The notes under the pieces were generated by a model. The model did not search any database. It had not been told where the DNA came from and saw nothing but the letters and a program-made list of their open reading frames with translations. A stretch of DNA of 64,000 nucleotides. Source: Siphonodentalium dalli. Lineage: Eukaryota; Mollusca; Scaphopoda; Gadilida; Siphonodentaliidae. The position numbers and the translations under genes were made by a program. Where the stretch lies: contig CP136068.1 of the NCBI GenBank assembly GCA_032622095.1, forward strand, positions 111,861,546 to 111,925,545, in the 5' to 3' direction. Shown here piece after piece: positions 1 through 11,100 of this stretch (positions are counted from its first letter, which is position 1; the number at the start of each line of letters is the position of its first letter).

Positions 1-404
1 GTTTATTTTTAGATGATTTTTAAAATAATAATTACACTTGTCTTTTGAAAAGTCAATATAAATTCAGAAATAAAAAAAAAACACGAACATAACATGGAAC
101 ATTAATTTTACCAAGCCCATTACATCCGCCTAATACATATCATTTGTTCAATACTGGTAAAGGTCTCGCCCAGATAAATTGTCCACTCTTAATGTTTTCT
201 TCTGATATTTGCATGGAAATCGACACTTAAATTAAAGTTTCCACCTCCCGTAATTTATATATGTAACATACTGTGCATTTGTACTTAATATTATTGAGCT
301 GGATTTAGTATGGACTTCGGGTAGCAAATGGCAACATGTAGCATACATGTACAACAATATTTGTCAACCGGTGGCAAATATACATGACCAAAGACTATTG
401 TTGT

Positions 405-868
405 CAGGTCTGGCCCATGTGTACATCTGACTATAGTCAGATTTGCACATAATGTGCAAATCGAGCTATACAGTTTTCGTATGAAATGTTCTATTTCTAC
501 CAAATACCATTTATTATGAAATCCAATTGGTTATTTCTCAATCTTTTGGCAACAATTGATGCTGGGGACAATCAGTTTACAAAATAAAGTGATTTTATGA
601 AGTTTGAAGAAGATTACAGAACTGTCCCAAAGTATGGACAAAGTAATCATTAAAAGTCAATTTCCGTTGTAAAAAAATTATTCCTGCTGGGAAATATTGA
701 ATATTCTCATATTAACACATTTAAATTAAACATTAGGTGACAGAAATAATTATGATCTTCGTACTAATAACATCTTAATAATATGATAAACTAATATAGC
801 TCGATTTGCACATTATGTGCAAATCGGAATATACATGTATAGTCAGATCTGAACATGAGCCAGACCTG
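405..868. mobile_element. MITE with about 65-bp terminal inverted repeats (copy 1)
   Basis: The left arm 405-470 starts CAGGTCTGG and contains a small internal palindrome (TTTGCACATAATGTGCAAA). The right arm 797-868 is its imperfect reverse complement and ends CCAGACCTG. The roughly 330 bp between them have no coding potential. No transposase is visible and I could not fix a target-site duplication, so the superfamily is open. The element was present before the tandem duplication because both copies carry it. Confidence 0.75.
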
Positions 869-1190
869 GTTGTTTCGTACCAAAGGATAAATTACCCCCA
901 ATTTATGTTTATTCTCATTAAACCATATACAAATACAGTATTTGAGAGCAAATAATAAAGTGAAATACATGTAATGAAATATATATACATAATACCCCAT
1001 ACAGATAACTTAAATAGCCGGTCACTTTACACATTATCATGATTATACGGCGCTCGAGTTACACCTATATATATACAACCAACGGTCAGCTAGGCGGCGA
1101 ACATATCTGTATTGAAGTTTAAAACTTTCCCACGGTTAGAAACGTATTGTCGACCACTGAAACATTCAAACCAAAGAAATTTCCACTAAC

Positions 1191-1257
1191 CTTCTGTTGA
1201 CGATATTAAAACACTTCCAACAACGATCAGAATCGAATATCCGTTAACTATCTTCAT
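1191..1257 (-). CDS. Candidate first coding exon encoding a signal peptide (copy 1)
   Basis: On the minus strand an ATG at 1257 opens a 67-nt exon: 22 codons plus one base, so phase 1. It ends at a GTTAGT splice donor (1190-1185). The peptide begins MKIVNGYSILIVVGSVLI and continues SSTE, with a basic residue, a hydrophobic core and small residues near the end. This is the classic layout of a secretory signal peptide. The rest of the gene would lie to the left of the window, so the product is unknown. A short hydrophobic ORF beside a donor can occur by chance, and the second copy is too recent to add evolutionary support. Confidence 0.45.
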
Positions 1258-1325
1258 CTCGAACACTCACGTCCATTCAGAAACAGTAACACCGTTTGTC
1301 AACAAGTGGCTGTTTGTACTTAAGC

Positions 1326-2284
1326 ATCGCTATACATATCATAATATTTTGAAATTTAAATAGGATTTAATTATTTTTTTTAACCGTTTTTAATGACAAG
1401 CCCCTGCGTTCTGGGCCGAGTAAAATCGGCTAATTGTTTTTAGAACACTGCTTGAGGAGGGAGGCGTTTAGAAAACAAGACATCTAAGTGTCGAATGCCT
1501 TTCATAATTATAGAATATCTCTTCTTTATAAATTCGCAATGATATACGAGATAATCCTTGTCTTGTTTAAATTGACTCAAAGTAATAAGATACCCCCCAA
1601 ACAGGGCCAAACTTATTAATGGTAAACTGTGGGTGTAATTCACAATTTTTCGGGAACCTGTTGACCAGCTATATATAAAGGACTTATTTTACGAGTGCAA
1701 TACATGCAGTCTTACTTTTTTCCGCGAAAACACAGTTTGGTAACAGTTTCTGACTTACCAAAATGAATTAATTTTGAATAATACACCAATGGCGTATTAA
1801 ATAATTATATCATCTTTCAGTTTTCGAAATATTGGTTATGCTCAAAGCGTCAAAACAATCATGTCACCTAATTCCGAGACATATGCCGTGGGTGCATGCA
1901 AATGGAATTATTCGAACCTGGTATAGTTGTATCTGGTTCAACGGAGGCGGAGTGGGTGACATTTCAAACGTGGAGCCACCCCCCCCCCCCCAACGGGGAC
2001 CCTCTAGCCACGTCCATGTGGCTGATCTGAATATATGTAAGACAAATCATTACATATACGACCGAACGGAAAATAGCGATTTGTAACATACATATGTATA
2101 ACGCTAACATTTGACACCAGTATATACCCGAAGGCTTATGATTTTTGAATGGTTCCATGCAAACCTCTGAAGTAAAGTAAAACATATGAAGCAGTTTTTT
2201 TGGCAATATAAGAAGGTATATAATTCAACACTAATGAATGTAACTGACTGGTCTGGCAGGTAAATTATGAATTCTCACTATAAA
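1326..2284. other. Left part of the tandem unit, no gene seen
   Basis: This stretch completes the unit whose copy 2 runs to 3593. Near 1945-2020 it holds a poly-C tract and a fragment reading, on the minus strand, as GGCTAGAGGGTCCCCGTTGG. Relatives of this fragment occur near 5770, 11300, 18790 and 38010, so it is a dispersed repeat. From about 2145 the left arm of an inverted-repeat element begins; its right arm lies near 2480-2515, and a cousin lies at 34309-34665. I see no convincing exon. Confidence 0.6.
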
Positions 2285-2697
2285 GTTTATTTTTAGATGA
2301 TTTTTAAAATAATAATTACACTTGTCTTTTGAAAAGTCAATATAAATTCAGAAATAAAAAAAAAACACGAACATAACATGGAACATTAATTTTACCAAGC
2401 CCATTACATCCGCCTAATACATATCATTTGTTCAATACTGGTAAAGGTCTCGCCCAGATAAATTGTCCACTCTTAATGTTTTCTTCTGATATTTGCATGG
2501 AAATCGACACTTAAATTAAAGTTTCCACCTCCCGTAATTTATATATGTACATACTGTGCATTTGTACTTAATATTATTGAGCTGGATTTAGTATGGACTT
2601 CGGGTAGCAAATGGCAACATGTAGCATACATGTACAACAATATTTGTCAACCGGTGGCAAATATACATGACCAAAGACTATTGTTGTCAGGTCTGGC

Positions 2698-3140
2698 CCA
2701 TGTGTACATCTGACTATAGTCAGATTTGCACATAATGTGCAAATCGAGCTATACAGTTTTCGTATGAAATGTTCTATTTCTACCAAATACCATTTATTAT
2801 GAAATCCAATTGGTTATTTCTCAATCTTTTGGCAACAATTGATGCTGGGGACAATCAGTTTACAAAATAAAGTGATTTTATGAAGTTTGAAGAAGATTAC
2901 AGAACTGTCCCAAAGTATGGACAAAGTAATCATTAAAAGTCAATTTCCGTTGTAAAAAAATTATTCCTGCTGGGAAATATTGAATATTCTCATATTAACA
3001 CATTTAAATTAAACATTAGGTGACAGAAATAATTATGATCTTCGTACTAATAACATCTTAATAATATGATAAACTAATATAGCTCGATTTGCACATTATG
3101 TGCAAATCGGAATATACATGTATAGTCAGATCTGAACATG
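2698..3140. mobile_element. MITE, second copy, right terminus deleted
   Basis: This is the duplicate of the element at 405-868. The left arm starts CAGGTCTGG at 2698. The right arm stops at 3140 because the terminal 15 bases are missing, so this copy no longer has two matching ends and should be immobile. The deletion is flanked by a TG dinucleotide repeat in the other copy, which fits a small replication slip. Confidence 0.7.
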
Positions 3141-3458
3141 TTTCGTACCAAAGGATAAATTACCCCCAATTTATGTTTATTCTCATTAAACCATATACAA
3201 ATACAGTATTTGAGAGCAAATAATAAAGTGAAATACATGTAATGAAATATATATACATAATACCCCATACAGATAACTTAAATAGCCGGTCACTTTACAC
3301 ATTATCATGATTATACGGCGCTCGAGTTACACCTATATATATACAACCAACGGTCAGCTAGGCGGCGAACATATCTGTATTGAAGTTTAAAACTTTCCCA
3401 CGGTTAGAAACGTATTGTCGACCACTGAAACATTCAAACCAAAGAAATTTCCACTAAC

Positions 3459-3525
3459 CTTCTGTTGACGATATTAAAACACTTCCAACAACGATCAGAA
3501 TCGAATATCCGTTAACTATCTTCAT
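3459..3525 (-). CDS. Candidate signal-peptide exon (copy 2)
   Basis: This is an identical 67-nt copy of the exon at 1191-1257, with ATG at 3525 and donor GTTAGT at 3458-3453. It lies upstream of copy 1 in the direction of transcription, so if the gene is real it has two alternative first exons. About 68 bases upstream of the ATG are shared by both copies; beyond that the sequences differ, so the two copies would have different promoters. The product and downstream exons are unknown. Confidence 0.42.
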
Positions 3526-4023
3526 CTCGAACACTCACGTCCATTCAGAAACAGTAACACCGTTTGTCAACAAGTGGCTGTTTGTACTTAAGCGACACTA
3601 ATTAGACAACAAGCTCGACTGTATAATGACGGGAGCACACCGTTTGTTGACTTTCCCGTACGCCAACACCTGACCATGTACAGTAGTAGTCCGTACTCGG
3701 CGAAGCGCGGATAATTGCGCTCTTGATTCTGTGGGTTCGCGGTGGCTAAATATGCTATTGTTATGTTGGAGATTGTGCAGAGGTATTTTATGTATGCAAT
3801 TTCAATTACAATAAAAGTTTCACTGCTGCCTAGTACAGAATAGGACTCTGAAGATGTAATCACAGTGCTATATTCCCAATGGTTTTTGGGTCACTTGATA
3901 ATTCCGGACAATCTGTTATAGAGCTAAATCTATTTAAAACACGTGATATTTATAGATAAATTGCAATATGTACATCTACTCTACATGTACATGTAACTCA
4001 TCTTTACTCAACTCAACTTTTTT

Positions 4024-4737
4024 TCGCATACAAAAAGAGCATGGAACCGTACAATACTATTTACTTTTACTTACTTTTCGATTTATTTGACTTCATGTCA
4101 TTACAGCCAACGCATGAGAATCGTCCACTAAGGGTACGTTCATACACTGGCAAGTTTGCACGGTATGGTTTGCAGGCATTTTGTCGAAGAAAACGACATG
4201 GTGCCAGAATAAGAACGGAAACACGCATATAAGATGTATCTGTACCACAGCTAACTACGTGCGAAGTAAAATCTTTGTAGTTCCACATGTAGCGATGCTA
4301 CCGGAATTTGCCTGCAAACAGAATGCGATTATCTCGCAAAAATAATTGACACAGGTATTTGAAGGCAAATTACAGTAGCACCGTTACAAGTGGAACTACA
4401 TAATTTTTACCTCTAGTGTCGTTAGCTGTGGTACAGATGCATGCTATGTGCATATTTCCGTTCATATTCTGTCGTTTTCTATGACGAAATGCCCGCAAAA
4501 ATATTCCGTGCAAACTTGCCAGCGTATGAACTGTTAACTGTTAAAAGAGCATACCATATGATAATTTATCGTGAAAACAGATGAGCACCCCCCCCCAATC
4601 CCTTCTTTATATTTCTGATTGATATTATCATGTTAACACATGGGTAGTGTGTCAATGTACTTTATGAATGCATGACTATGTTTTTGTATCTTCAAGTTAA
4701 TGTGTAAATAAAGTTATTTAAAAAAAATAAAATTAAT
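4024..4737 (+). mobile_element. LINE 3'-end fragment (same family as the LINE at 41.0-44.5 kb)
   Basis: The sequence from about 4024 to the A-rich end near 4737 matches the 3' untranslated end of the LINE at about 44180-44548. It shares a CGCATGAGAA...GTCCACTAAG block, the stretch around a C tract and the final GTAAATAAA-rich tail. It keeps only the 3' end, as expected for a 5'-truncated insertion, and it has been split by a 401-bp MITE. Confidence 0.75.
4133..4533. mobile_element. 401-bp MITE with long inverted repeats inside the LINE tail
   Basis: The left arm, about 4133-4260, and right arm, about 4410-4533, are imperfect inverted repeats of more than 100 bp sharing GGCAAGTTTGCACGG. The related LINE at about 44330 reads ACTAAG directly into TTAACTGTTAAAAG, so it is an empty-site relative and fixes the boundaries to within a few bases. 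There is no coding capacity. Confidence 0.8.
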
Positions 4738-4975
4738 ACTGTTACTGATTATAGTTAACTTGGACTTTGAAGATGCAATCACAGTTGCGATAATAATGGG
4801 ACGATACTGGAAATAAATGGTAGTCAGAACGACTTTTATGCTATCTCCGATGGTTTTTGGGTCACCTGAGAGTGCCGGGCAACCTCCTTACATATCTAAT
4901 TATATTGTAATACCCGCGATATTTATAGATAAGTTTCCATGAGTACATGTACTCTACATGTAACTCAACTTGTGT

Positions 4976-5899
4976 ATACTGCACACAATTTGGGATATAT
5001 AATATTTTGTTTCAAACATGTCTCTTCTATTTGTATTGTTGTCTAATGTTCGATAAAAGTGATAAAAGTGATGGAAATTTATGATATTAAGATATTATGA
5101 TATTAAGATATTTTCAAAATATCTCAATTTCAGACCATCAATTTGAAGGAAAAAATCATTATCCTTTATAACCAATGTATTTTATATAGTACTAAAACAA
5201 CACCTGTTCACCCTCACAAAAAATGAGAGATATGTTCTAAGTATGTTAAAATGGTTTACACAAACTAGAAACAACAATTTTCTATGCTGGTCATTGGGGA
5301 GTTTGACAGGAAATATGCGCTATGCGCTCATCTGAAATGATGAATATCTGCGAGAAAATAAATAAAACAATTTTCATTGCATATTTTAAATTTTTGCTGG
5401 CAATTTGCAGCCCTATTTTGTTTTTGTAGGTCGAAGGACCAAAACAACATAAAACAAGATCAATATTATTCAACCATGTTTGTAATAATCTGACCGACAT
5501 ATAAACTCAATACGGATTCATTTTTTCCGACATTATGTTGTTTTATGGTGACGTATCCTTAACACAAATAGTTCTTCAAATGGCCACCGATATACTAAAA
5601 CATACAATGAAAAATTCATGATTTCAGATAGTAAACTGAGCTCATAGCCCAGTTGGGTTCATCATAATTTCTTAACAGGTGTTCAACACCAACCCTCTGC
5701 ATGCTAAGTAGTATTCGTGATTCACGGAGTGACATCCTCATATATAAAATAGTCCTACTTTGGAAACAAGGTTCAGGGGCGTGGTTAGATTATCCCAGTT
5801 CGGGGTTCGAAATTTCCAGCATACCCTGGTCTTGAACCATGGAGATCACCCCCCCCCCCCACGTTCGCGAAATTCCATTTGGAACACTTTGGTTATAGA
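4976..5899. other. No gene seen; AT-rich with short repeats
   Basis: Mostly AT-rich sequence. Near 5086-5120 there is a short direct repeat of ATGATATTAAGATATT. Near 5770-5880 lies a fragment of the dispersed AGGGGCGTGG repeat followed by a poly-C run. The open frames here are short and resemble nothing I recognise. Confidence 0.5.
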
Positions 5900-6060
5900 C
5901 AGAACACAACGCGCATCTTAATCGAGAATCTTTTATCGAATGAGTTGCGGATGACGCAAGGATATATTTCGCGAGAGCGTAGCTCGAGCGAAATATAACT
6001 TTGCGCCGTCCGCAACGAGTTCGATAAAAGATTCGAGATTATGATGCAAGTTGTGTTCTG
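5900..6060. repeat. 161-bp near-perfect palindrome (fold-back)
   Basis: Two arms of about 75 bp, starting CAGAACACAAC and ending GTTGTGTTCTG, surround a GC-rich apex (GAGAGCGTAGCTC) between TTTCGC and GCGAAA. It could form a long hairpin or cruciform. The apex resembles that of the hairpin at about 59440-59475, which suggests one fold-back family. Confidence 0.85.
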
Positions 6061-6197
6061 TATTTATTCTACACCGTTCAGTCAGATAAGTTCAATCCAT
6101 GAATGTCATATCCATTGATACTACAGCCACCTTTATTGTGATTTGAGTCTGACAAATAGCCAGTAATTATGGGGGGGGGGGGGGTCACCGGAAGCGG

Positions 6198-6800
6198 ATG
6201 ATCGACGTAATGTACGTCATCTTTCTTGGCGACAACGTCAACAAGAATGTTCCGGCTTGTATTCCACTAGAGGTATACACTACTATGTATCCAATGGCTG
6301 GGATTCCGTTGAATACATGTACCTCACGTCAATGGGTGTGGAATAAAGATAAGTATCCTCGTTTCCTTCCTTCCATGATTTCGATATGGAATGGCCTAGA
6401 GAAAATAGCACAACAAAGCGCATCAATTACTACCTTCTCTAATCTTGTAAACCCACAATGTGGGACACTTAAACCACCAATGTTTTATTCTAGCGGCAAA
6501 AGGAAAGCTAACATTTTGTTATGTAGACTCCGAAATAAACGCAGCGATTTGAATGGGGACAAATGTCAAAATCACTTAATAAGTAACCCGGAATGGAGTA
6601 GTGGCTAACTAAACGAGGACGCTGGTCATTACTTTTTCACTTGTCCCTATTATCGAACAGAAAGGGCCAACCTCGAAGAAAAAATAATGCGAATATGATT
6701 ATATCAAGTTCATGTCGCTGATCTACTTTGTGGATCAGTCTCACTTTCCAATGAAGGAAATTACCAATTGTTCGCAGCTGTCCAAAAATAAATTATAAAC
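6198..6800 (+). pseudogene. LINE reverse-transcriptase C-terminal region, decayed
   Basis: The 136-codon open frame, followed in shifted frames to about 6800, matches the typical C-terminus of a class of LINE polyproteins. It has a FLPSMISIWNGLE block (the usual FFP..I..WN motif), then KRKANILLCRLRNKRSDLN, then a zinc-knuckle-like segment ending GHYFFTCPYY. The knuckle part lies after a stop near 6606, so the frame is broken. No polymerase core precedes it, so this is a 5'-truncated copy. A poly-G tract lies immediately upstream at about 6171-6184. Confidence 0.75.
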
Positions 6801-7165
6801 TCATTGCGATTTGGCGATGAACAGATGCATTACATTTAGTGAACATTATCAGTTGTATATTAACCTAAATTGAGAACAACATGCACTAAACATAAACATA
6901 TGATATAAAACTATCTTCCCTTACCCCATACCAATCTTGAACATTCCATATTGTATTTGTGTATTTTGTCAGATTTCTTTTTGTTTTGTGGTCAACATTT
7001 ATGTACTAAAATGTTTCATCTGTGCATCACCATCTTTTCCCCGGGGAGAGGAGCTCCACCCAAGTTGTTATAACTTGTGCTCCAATCCCTATTCGCTCAT
7101 CCCACATTAATGTGTTATAAATAAGTTTTGTTTGAAATGTTAATATGGGATGCTCAATAAAATAT
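6801..7165 (+). mobile_element. Probable 3' untranslated tail of the LINE fragment
   Basis: The sequence directly follows the broken LINE frame. It contains a CCCCGGGGAG block and ends with GGGATGCTCAATAAAATATG, a plausible LINE 3' end with a polyadenylation-like AATAAA. The boundary is approximate. Confidence 0.5.
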
Positions 7166-8791
7166 GAAACAACATAAGTATCCTCGGCCCACAACAGCTA
7201 GGGATATCGGTTGGGATGATGCTGTTTTGAACAGAGTCCTATAACGAACTTTACGCCCGTAATCTTGGGAGGGAGTTATCTTGCTTGTACGCCTTTGGAT
7301 TAGGTAAACGGAAGCTTTGCGTATATTAACATTGTTGGCATCCTTTCCCCAAGCATGATGCTATAAAACGTGCACATAACAGAGGTACATTGAATTTCAA
7401 AGCAACGAGATTTATAAGTAAACAAAGCCTTGTTTTACAGAGAATTTCTATTTGTCAGAAATTAACAATTCCTTAAAGATGGATTATCTCTTCCACAACA
7501 TTTATAAAGTTTCCTGGTTATGAAATAATAGATATGAATCAAAGACCCCTGTCCAGAAACGCGTCTATCAATTAATAGTTTTATTTTGGAATGTTTTCCG
7601 TATAAATTAACTGTTCATTCAATAATGGTCCCATCTATTCACGACAGTCTTTTATATTTGAGTTTTGTTTTTAGTTATTGAAACTATTGAAAGTTATGCT
7701 ACACTCTAGATCTTATCTACTTGATTCGTACTTAATATTGTACATGTATTATAATAATCAATTGTTGACATGTTGCGGCTCGCATTAGTTCAGAGCACCA
7801 TGATGGATGCCTGAATTCCAAAAGTATTATATTTTGTAGTCGCACTATAATAAAATAATATCGAAATAAAATCAATATTTATTGATGGATATCCCTGCCC
7901 GGAAAAGATTCCCCTATCCATTAGTTTATACCCTGGGAAATATCTAAAAAAAATATAATTAAACAGATAATGCAACCTTCAACGATCGTATCAACACTTT
8001 ACGTATTTCTATCACTGTAAAAGGTATATAATTTTAAAGACTGATTAATCACGGACATGTCAGATGATTAATCATATTTATGGTTTTATGAGCTCCACGT
8101 GTATATATAGTACGTCTTTTGAATTAAAGTTAGTTATAAAAAAGGCAACGGGGCGGTACTCAGAAAACAGCACCATCCCGACGGATATCCCAAGCTGTTG
8201 TGAGGCGAGAAGACTCAGTCTACCCTTTGGGTATAGTATAGTCTTCCAACTGGTCTCTTATACCTCAAACTTTCCAACCGAACACCCCTATACTGCGGTT
8301 AGAAGTGACAACTCAATGCCATTTCAGTACAAGCAGTTGACCCCAACATATATAGGTAAATACTGGAATTTGAGAACATATTTCAAACTATAAAACTTTG
8401 TTACATGAGCCTACCCTTATTCCATTCCATAACCCCATTCTATAAATTGTGATATTGAACGTTCGTTTCATAACATGAAATAGTACCAGGTGACCTTTGA
8501 CTTCCGGTTTGTTTACATTCCGTACTGTGCGTCTCAACATACTATGGCATCCATTATTTTTCCAACAAAATTCTAACGAATGAAGCGTTTGAAAACTTAT
8601 TTCATTAAATATACGACATTAAATGCGTGAAAGAGTATTTATCTGGGACTATTTCTTTACGTAGGCAAACAACGCATAGTTACGTGAAACGTCATCGCAG
8701 GCCTTATAGAAGCCGATGTATATATAGTTTTCGCGTCCCATTTGTAGATTAATTATGGGTTATCGAGGTTTTGGATCATGTAGTAAATATA
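7166..8791. other. No gene seen
   Basis: About 1.6 kb of AT-rich sequence. The open frames (for example 8064-8393 on the plus strand) have no recognisable motifs, splice context or composition bias. I see no inverted-repeat element or RNA gene. Confidence 0.5.
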
Positions 8792-8938
8792 ATCTACAAA
8801 TCGTCCCCAGTTTATAGCGGAATTTATAAAACTCGTCCAGTAAATTAGGTTTGGACCTCGCCAAAGCCTCGGCCCAGACCTAATTTACTTGACTGATTTT
8901 ACAACTTCCGCTATAACTCGTTGTAGATCCTCTATATA
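8792..8938. repeat. Fold-back element, copy 1 of a family
   Basis: Imperfect arms of about 60 bp (left beginning ATCTACAAATCGTCCCC, right ending CTCGTTGTAGAT) meet at an apex containing GACCTCGCCAAAGCCTCGG. A homologous hairpin with the same arms and apex is at 53343-53491, and the flanking GGTTTTGGATCA block is shared too. The repeated unit is therefore slightly longer than the hairpin. Confidence 0.8.
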
Positions 8939-9587
8939 TACTGGATGGAATATCCAATTATCAGAATAAATTAAACCTTCTTTCGAACTGATATGTCCAA
9001 ATAACGTTGTACCAGAGATATTTCAAATTGTTGAACTTGGCTAAAGTTGTTGGGGGTGGGGGTGGCGACGTGTCAACCAGTCCATGCCGTCACGATCCCG
9101 GCAAGGTTTTTAAACATGGTATATCTCATTTCAGCATAACGCTTAAATCACTCATGCATGCATGGCCGTCGTCGTTGTTGTTGTTGACACCAGTTCGGCA
9201 TCAGATTCGTATACTACGACAGAAAGTAAAGACATCTTGTTATCAGTTAAAACGTTTTATTTATGACAATTTGACTATAAAACTGTAAAATACGAGGGTA
9301 AGTATTTACAAAATTACATATATCAACTTTATAAATTTAATATGCTGTTATTGATGAAATTATGTGTTTGAATGAATACATTGATAATGGAATGAATCTC
9401 TTTAATATATGACTACGCTGTAACGATGCTACGCGTGTTCACGTCATATTCTACAATTTCAAAACATGACAACTTTGTTTGTATCTTCTGTCTTGGGAAC
9501 ATTATGACATTGACAACATAAACGAAGATACTAGTAACTAATAACTGTCCTAAATAATAATATATTTCACAGTACACACAGATAAAT
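8939..9587. other. No gene seen
   Basis: AT-rich sequence with a G-rich tract (GGGGGTGGGGGTGG) near 9051. The only notable open frame, 9007-9288 on the plus strand, covers that tract and carries no recognisable motif. Confidence 0.5.
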
Positions 9588-10455
9588 TTTGGTTCCCTGG
9601 GGTTATGGAACACTTGTTCCATAATGTGTTCCCAGTAGGGGAATGTAACGAAGAACCAAACATACATTTTTTTGGTTCTTCACGAAGAACCAAAATAAAG
9701 AACCGAAATGAAGAACAAAACAGGTTTGGATTATTCGAAGAACCAAATTAACGAACAAATAAAGTAGAAAACATACATTCCACATGAAACCAAACTTGTT
9801 TCTAATGAGGGTAGAACCAATGTGACCTAATTTAGTTCTCTTCTCTATCTGGTGCCAAGGATAGAACCAGAACATGGAACCAAATAGTTAAATGCCTAAA
9901 TAAAACAATTATGAGTGCTTTAGATGTCTTTGTTTCTAAAAGTTCTATTACTTCGTAAGTACGTTATACGGTTTAAAATTGATATCATACGATGTTGGTT
10001 CACCGAATAGACCCCGACAATTTTCTGATGTCTGAAGAAAATATCGAATTATATTGATACAGTTATTGATCAATACCCCCCCCCCCCCCCCCCCGTTTGT
10101 GATATGAGTAATAGAGTTACCCCCCCCCCTCCGCGCCAGCAATCAAATGATCATAGTCCATGTATATTATTCGCAATATGCTATGGGCATGTGTATACAT
10201 TGGTATTTCAAAGGAATCCCGCTTGATTTTGTCTTTCACGTTTCACCTTAACCCCAAACGCGTGGACATATTGTTAAATTTTAGACTATAGAACATTTAA
10301 GCTACATGTAGGCCTGTTCTTTCAAACCTTGAATTCGGTGGGTTCTTTGAAGAACCAAACATGATTGAACTAAAGCAGATGGAACTAAAGCAGTGTGGAA
10401 CCAAACTGTTTGGTTCTATATTGTTATTTTGTTTCCCGGGGAACCAAATTGGGAG
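9588..10455. mobile_element. Inverted-repeat element with dispersed GAACCAAA motifs
   Basis: The ends are related in inverted orientation: TTTTGGTTCCCTGGGG near 9588 and CCCGGGGAACCAAATT near 10434. Inside, about a dozen copies of GAACCAAA or its complement TTTGGTTC cluster at 9650-9885 and 10345-10450. Long poly-C tracts occupy about 10076-10094 and 10122-10130. No coding region is present. It may be a MITE with subterminal repeats of a transposase-binding motif, but the superfamily is unknown. Confidence 0.5.
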
Positions 10456-11100
10456 CTGTTTTCTTAGGGTCCCAGACTCCCAGCGCGATATTGCATGACG
10501 TATAGGAGACGTTTGTGTGCCGATTTCGCTTTGCGTCTCTTACGAGTCTAACATTTCTATCGGTTAATAAAGTCATGTTTATTATGAAATACATCACAAT
10601 TGGACAGTTACCGACTACGAACAGTTAATAAATATATTACGTGCGTCATGTTTCAATTATGATATATATGCGAACGTAGCTAGATTAGAGATCCATGATA
10701 TGATATATCATCTGTTAGAGTATACATAGCATCCAGCACACATTCATGCAACCATTCGTATATCTTAAATTTATATACAGTCATCACAGAACTAATCCAT
10801 GAAAGTTTGTTCCATGAAAAATAAATTCTACTTGGATCGGCGGTCTCCATTCACGCCGAGGAACCAGTGGGCCAGCTGGTGCCATTCTTCTCACAGTCGG
10901 TCACCGTTGCTGGCTATCGATGTAACACTTATTAGTGCATATCAGTCGAGATTATTCGTCTGTAGCCTCATTGTCGATCATACCATCCCTTCTTTACTTG
11001 TCTGCCGACACAGTGCTATAGCCGAGATCACACACAGGAGCTGAAAAATGTTTACATGTTTTTAATTGTATATCAAGCGACTCATTCCATGACGAAAAAT
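10456..11100. other. No gene seen
   Basis: Low-complexity-free AT-rich DNA. The 81-codon frame at 10799-11044 has no recognisable motif or splice context. A phrase near 11030 (CAGGAGCTGAAAAATG) resembles one inside the 40.5-45.8 kb repeat unit, so part of this is probably repeat-derived. Confidence 0.45.

Larger units (their letters stand above)
1..1325. repeat. Tandem segmental duplication, copy 1 (left part cut by window edge)
   Basis: Bases 1-1325 match 2285-3593 almost base for base. The differences I see are one base near 268 and a 15-bp segment (858-872) that is missing from copy 2. Homology stops abruptly after the shared CTTAAGC at 1325 and 3593. If the duplication is direct and tandem, the unit is about 2,268 bp (1326-3593) and copy 1 began about 960 bp before the window. 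Consistent with this, an inverted-repeat element spanning about 2145-2515 in copy 2 has only its right half (near 196-235) in the visible part of copy 1. The segment carries a MITE and a candidate first exon on the minus strand. Confidence 0.95.
2285..3593. repeat. Tandem segmental duplication, copy 2
   Basis: This is a near-identical copy of 1-1325 (see that entry). Beyond 3593 the sequence is unrelated to what follows copy 1, so 3594 onward is probably the original flank. The copy has lost 15 bp corresponding to 858-872, which removes the outer end of the right arm of its MITE. Confidence 0.95.
3838..4975. other. Split copies of an unclassified repeat around a LINE tail
   Basis: Two related stretches of about 170-220 bp, near 3838-4010 and 4757-4975, share blocks such as GGTTTTTGGGTCAC and GATATTTATAGATAA and end in a TACATGTAACTCA-like sequence. 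A LINE 3' fragment lies between them. Either the repeat was tandem, or its copies flank the LINE insertion. There is no coding content beyond the LINE fragment. Confidence 0.5.
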
